DNA from: an uncultured Clostridia bacterium
Lineage (GTDB): Bacteria > Bacillota > Clostridia > Oscillospirales > CAG-272
Assembly (NCBI GenBank): GCA_947624945.1
Contig: CANQMJ010000003.1
Location: forward strand, 1-36,609
Direction of reading: 5' to 3'
Length of the DNA stretch: 36,609 nt
The position numbers and the translations under genes were made by a program. Position 1 is the stretch's first letter; the number at the start of each line of letters is the position of its first letter. Positions 34,667 through 36,609 of the stretch are shown here, piece after piece. Below the pieces are notes generated by a model that was given only the letters and a program-made list of their open reading frames with translations, was not told the origin of the DNA and searched no databases.

Positions 34667-35533
34667 TTATCTCCCCGTCATTTTGCTGCGGAACACGCCC
34701 GTGAACCCGCCCGTGCGAACTCTGACGAGCTTCGTCCGAAACTCACTCTTGCGCACCGTCACGACGGCGCCCGCCGCAAGCTCCACCGTCTCCATGCCGT
34801 CGCGCGACAGCTCGAGCGCCGAACGCCTCCAATCTCCCGCCTCGCACTCGATCACAAATCTCGTCGAATATATCGACGGACGCGACATGACCGAATGAGG
34901 ACATATCGGCGTGACGCATATGCAGTCTATCGACGGATCTACGAGCGGACCGCCCGCCGACATCGAATACGCCGTCGAACCCGTAGGAGTAGCAAATATG
35001 ACGCCGTCGGCGTCGAACTTGCCCGCGTCGTAGACGTCGCCGCCCGAGCGGCACGACAGCGATATGCCCGCTATCTTCGCCGCCGATGATTTTGTCACAA
35101 CATAGTCGTTGAGCGCGGGGCGAAGCGTCGTCACACGACCGCCGGAGCGTATCTCCGCCGTCAGCATCATGCGCTCGTCGACCTCATATCCGCCGTGCAG
35201 TATATCGCCGAGCGACCCCATATCGTCGCCCGATATCTCGGCAAGGTATCCTACCCTGCCCGTGTTTATGCCGAGCACCGGCACGCCGAGCGGCAGCGCC
35301 TTTTCGGCCGCATACAGCACCGACCCGTCGCCGCCGAGCGTTATTATCAGCTCGACGCCGTCCGGCACATCGTCTGCAACGCATATACCGCGTCGCTCCT
35401 CAGGCAGCGTGAGGCTGTCGAGCATCACGACATCAACTCCCGCGCCGCGGCACATGCCGAGCAGCGCGCCGAGACGCGCGTCATTTTTATCGTCTATGCC
35501 GAACGGCAAAACCGCGACCGTTTTAATGCTCAT
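34667..35533 (-). CDS. nadK: NAD kinase
   Basis: 'ELIITLGGDGSVLYAAEKALPLGVPVLGINTGRVGYLAEI', 'FDADGVIFATPTGSTAYSMSAGGPLVDP'. ATG at 35533 preferred over 35575. Confidence 0.96.
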   Translation of the reverse strand: MSIKTVAVLPFGIDDKNDARLGALLGMCRGAGVDVVMLDSLTLPEERRGICVADDVPDGVELIITLGGDGSVLYAAEKALPLGVPVLGINTGRVGYLAEISGDDMGSLGDILHGGYEVDERMMLTAEIRSGGRVTTLRPALNDYVVTKSSAAKIAGISLSCRSGGDVYDAGKFDADGVIFATPTGSTAYSMSAGGPLVDPSIDCICVTPICPHSVMSRPSIYSTRFVIECEAGDWRRSALELSRDGMETVELAAGAVVTVRKSEFRTKLVRVRTGGFTGVFRSKMTGR

Positions 35534-36609
35534 ACGCCGCCTCCCATGTTCCGCCGTCCTGCGTTTTTCTGTCATTCTGCATTGCGAGTATCTCCTGCCG
35601 CGTCAGGCGGAAATTCTTCGCTATATCCATAGCGTAGCTGTGACCGTAGCGCCCGCCCTTCTCTATGCGGTATGTCCTGTCGTGCGACTCGCCCGCGAGC
35701 ACCGCCGTCAGATTACATATGCGCGACGCCGCGCCGTCTCCGTCCGCCATGCTGCAAAGCCCGTGCAGATGCGTCGTGCATATGCCGCGCACGCCTATCT
35801 CCGCATACGCGGACAATATCTCTGACGCGAGCACGATTGCCTCGTCCGCGCTCGTACTCGAAAACGCCTCGTCGAACAGAAACAAGCTGTCCCTCGTTAT
35901 CTTCCCGTTTATTATGCCTATCTCCTCGCACTCGCCCGCGAGCCGCCCGTTTTTATACGCGCGGTCCGACTTGCTGTCGACGAAGTGTACGTATATCGCG
36001 TCGACCGGACGCACCACGGCTGACACCGCCGGCAGCGGCAGTCCGAGATGCAGCATCGAATACGCAAGTCCGACCGATTTCGTAAAAACCGACTTGCCGC
36101 CCTGATTCGGCCCCGTCAGAATATATATTATCTCGTCGCCGAATCCTATATTGCTGGCGACCGGTACGCGTCCCGACATCGCAAGCGCCGGATTATAAAG
36201 CCCCGTTATCTCGTCAATATCGCCAAACTGCGGCTTGCACAGAGGACGTTTATACCCGCGAAGAACGCGCAGCGTCTCCATGCACGCCGATATGAACTGC
36301 CACTCGGGCAGCAGCGGGAACAGTGCGTCAAGACCGCTTATGACGTATTTTCTGACCGTCCGCTCCCACGAGACGAGCGCGGACGAGAATATCTTGCCGA
36401 GCGCGCCGTTGACCGCATACCGCATGGCGGCGGCTTCCTCCTGCGACAGCTTCTTGTCGGTCGGCGAGAGCTGCGCCGAGCATGTAAACTCGTCGTCCTT
36501 AAAATCGAGCCGCAGCAGTTTGTCTATGAACTCACCCGGCCGATACTGCACCTCGTTTACCTTTACGACTCCCGCTTCGAGCGGACGGAGCTGCGCGTCG
36601 AGATTGAGG
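35523..36609 (-). CDS. MutS-like ATPase (MutS domain V), N-terminus beyond the window
   Basis: 'IYILTGPNQGGKSVFTKSVGLAY' Walker A, 'SLFLFDEAFSSTSADEA' Walker B, 'GICTTHLHGL'. The frame stays open upstream of the GTG at 36551 to the window edge (LNLDAQLRPLEAGVVKVNEVQYRPGEF...). Confidence 0.88.
   Translation of the reverse strand, partial: LNLDAQLRPLEAGVVKVNEVQYRPGEFIDKLLRLDFKDDEFTCSAQLSPTDKKLSQEEAAAMRYAVNGALGKIFSSALVSWERTVRKYVISGLDALFPLLPEWQFISACMETLRVLRGYKRPLCKPQFGDIDEITGLYNPALAMSGRVPVASNIGFGDEIIYILTGPNQGGKSVFTKSVGLAYSMLHLGLPLPAVSAVVRPVDAIYVHFVDSKSDRAYKNGRLAGECEEIGIINGKITRDSLFLFDEAFSSTSADEAIVLASEILSAYAEIGVRGICTTHLHGLCSMADGDGAASRICNLTAVLAGESHDRTYRIEKGGRYGHSYAMDIAKNFRLTRQEILAMQNDRKTQDGGTWEAAYEH

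Overview
36.6-kb chromosomal window with high GC in coding DNA. Gene content and order (dnaE, whiA, murB, tyrS, recN, argR, nadK, obg) point to the Bacillota, probably an uncultured member of class Clostridia. About 34 protein genes are supportable. They include: the end of a CBM-like protein and a GH43-like glycosidase; a VTC/DUF4956/DUF4097 operon; an obg-mnmM-vanY-metA operon; a + strand envelope operon (CPBP protease, permuted NlpC/P60-like protein, small membrane protein, MBOAT acyltransferase, AlgJ/SGNH-like protein with an LRR_5-like tail); cysK; two genes (methyltransferase, GNAT) with foreign-looking codon usage; bioY; two Gfo/Idh/MocA dehydrogenases; ybaK-like; a DUF4430 lipoprotein; PBP1A; a BofC-like protein; dnaE; and a long - strand operon (mutS-like, nadK, argR, recN, tyrS, HAD, murB, whiA). 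I saw no tRNA, rRNA, CRISPR array or transposase. Most of the window is ordinary housekeeping DNA. The less ordinary signals are: a perfect 20-bp inverted repeat at the left window edge; a modular intergenic repeat family (tandem ~167-bp units at 243-610 and an inverted relative at 16310-16452); the promoter-embedded dyad at bioY; a probably leaderless gene at 20490; a marked ATA-Ile codon preference that two genes lack; and the MBOAT/SGNH-LRR envelope operon. I did not find a clearly new defence or mobile system. All calls are from reading sequence; no searches were run.
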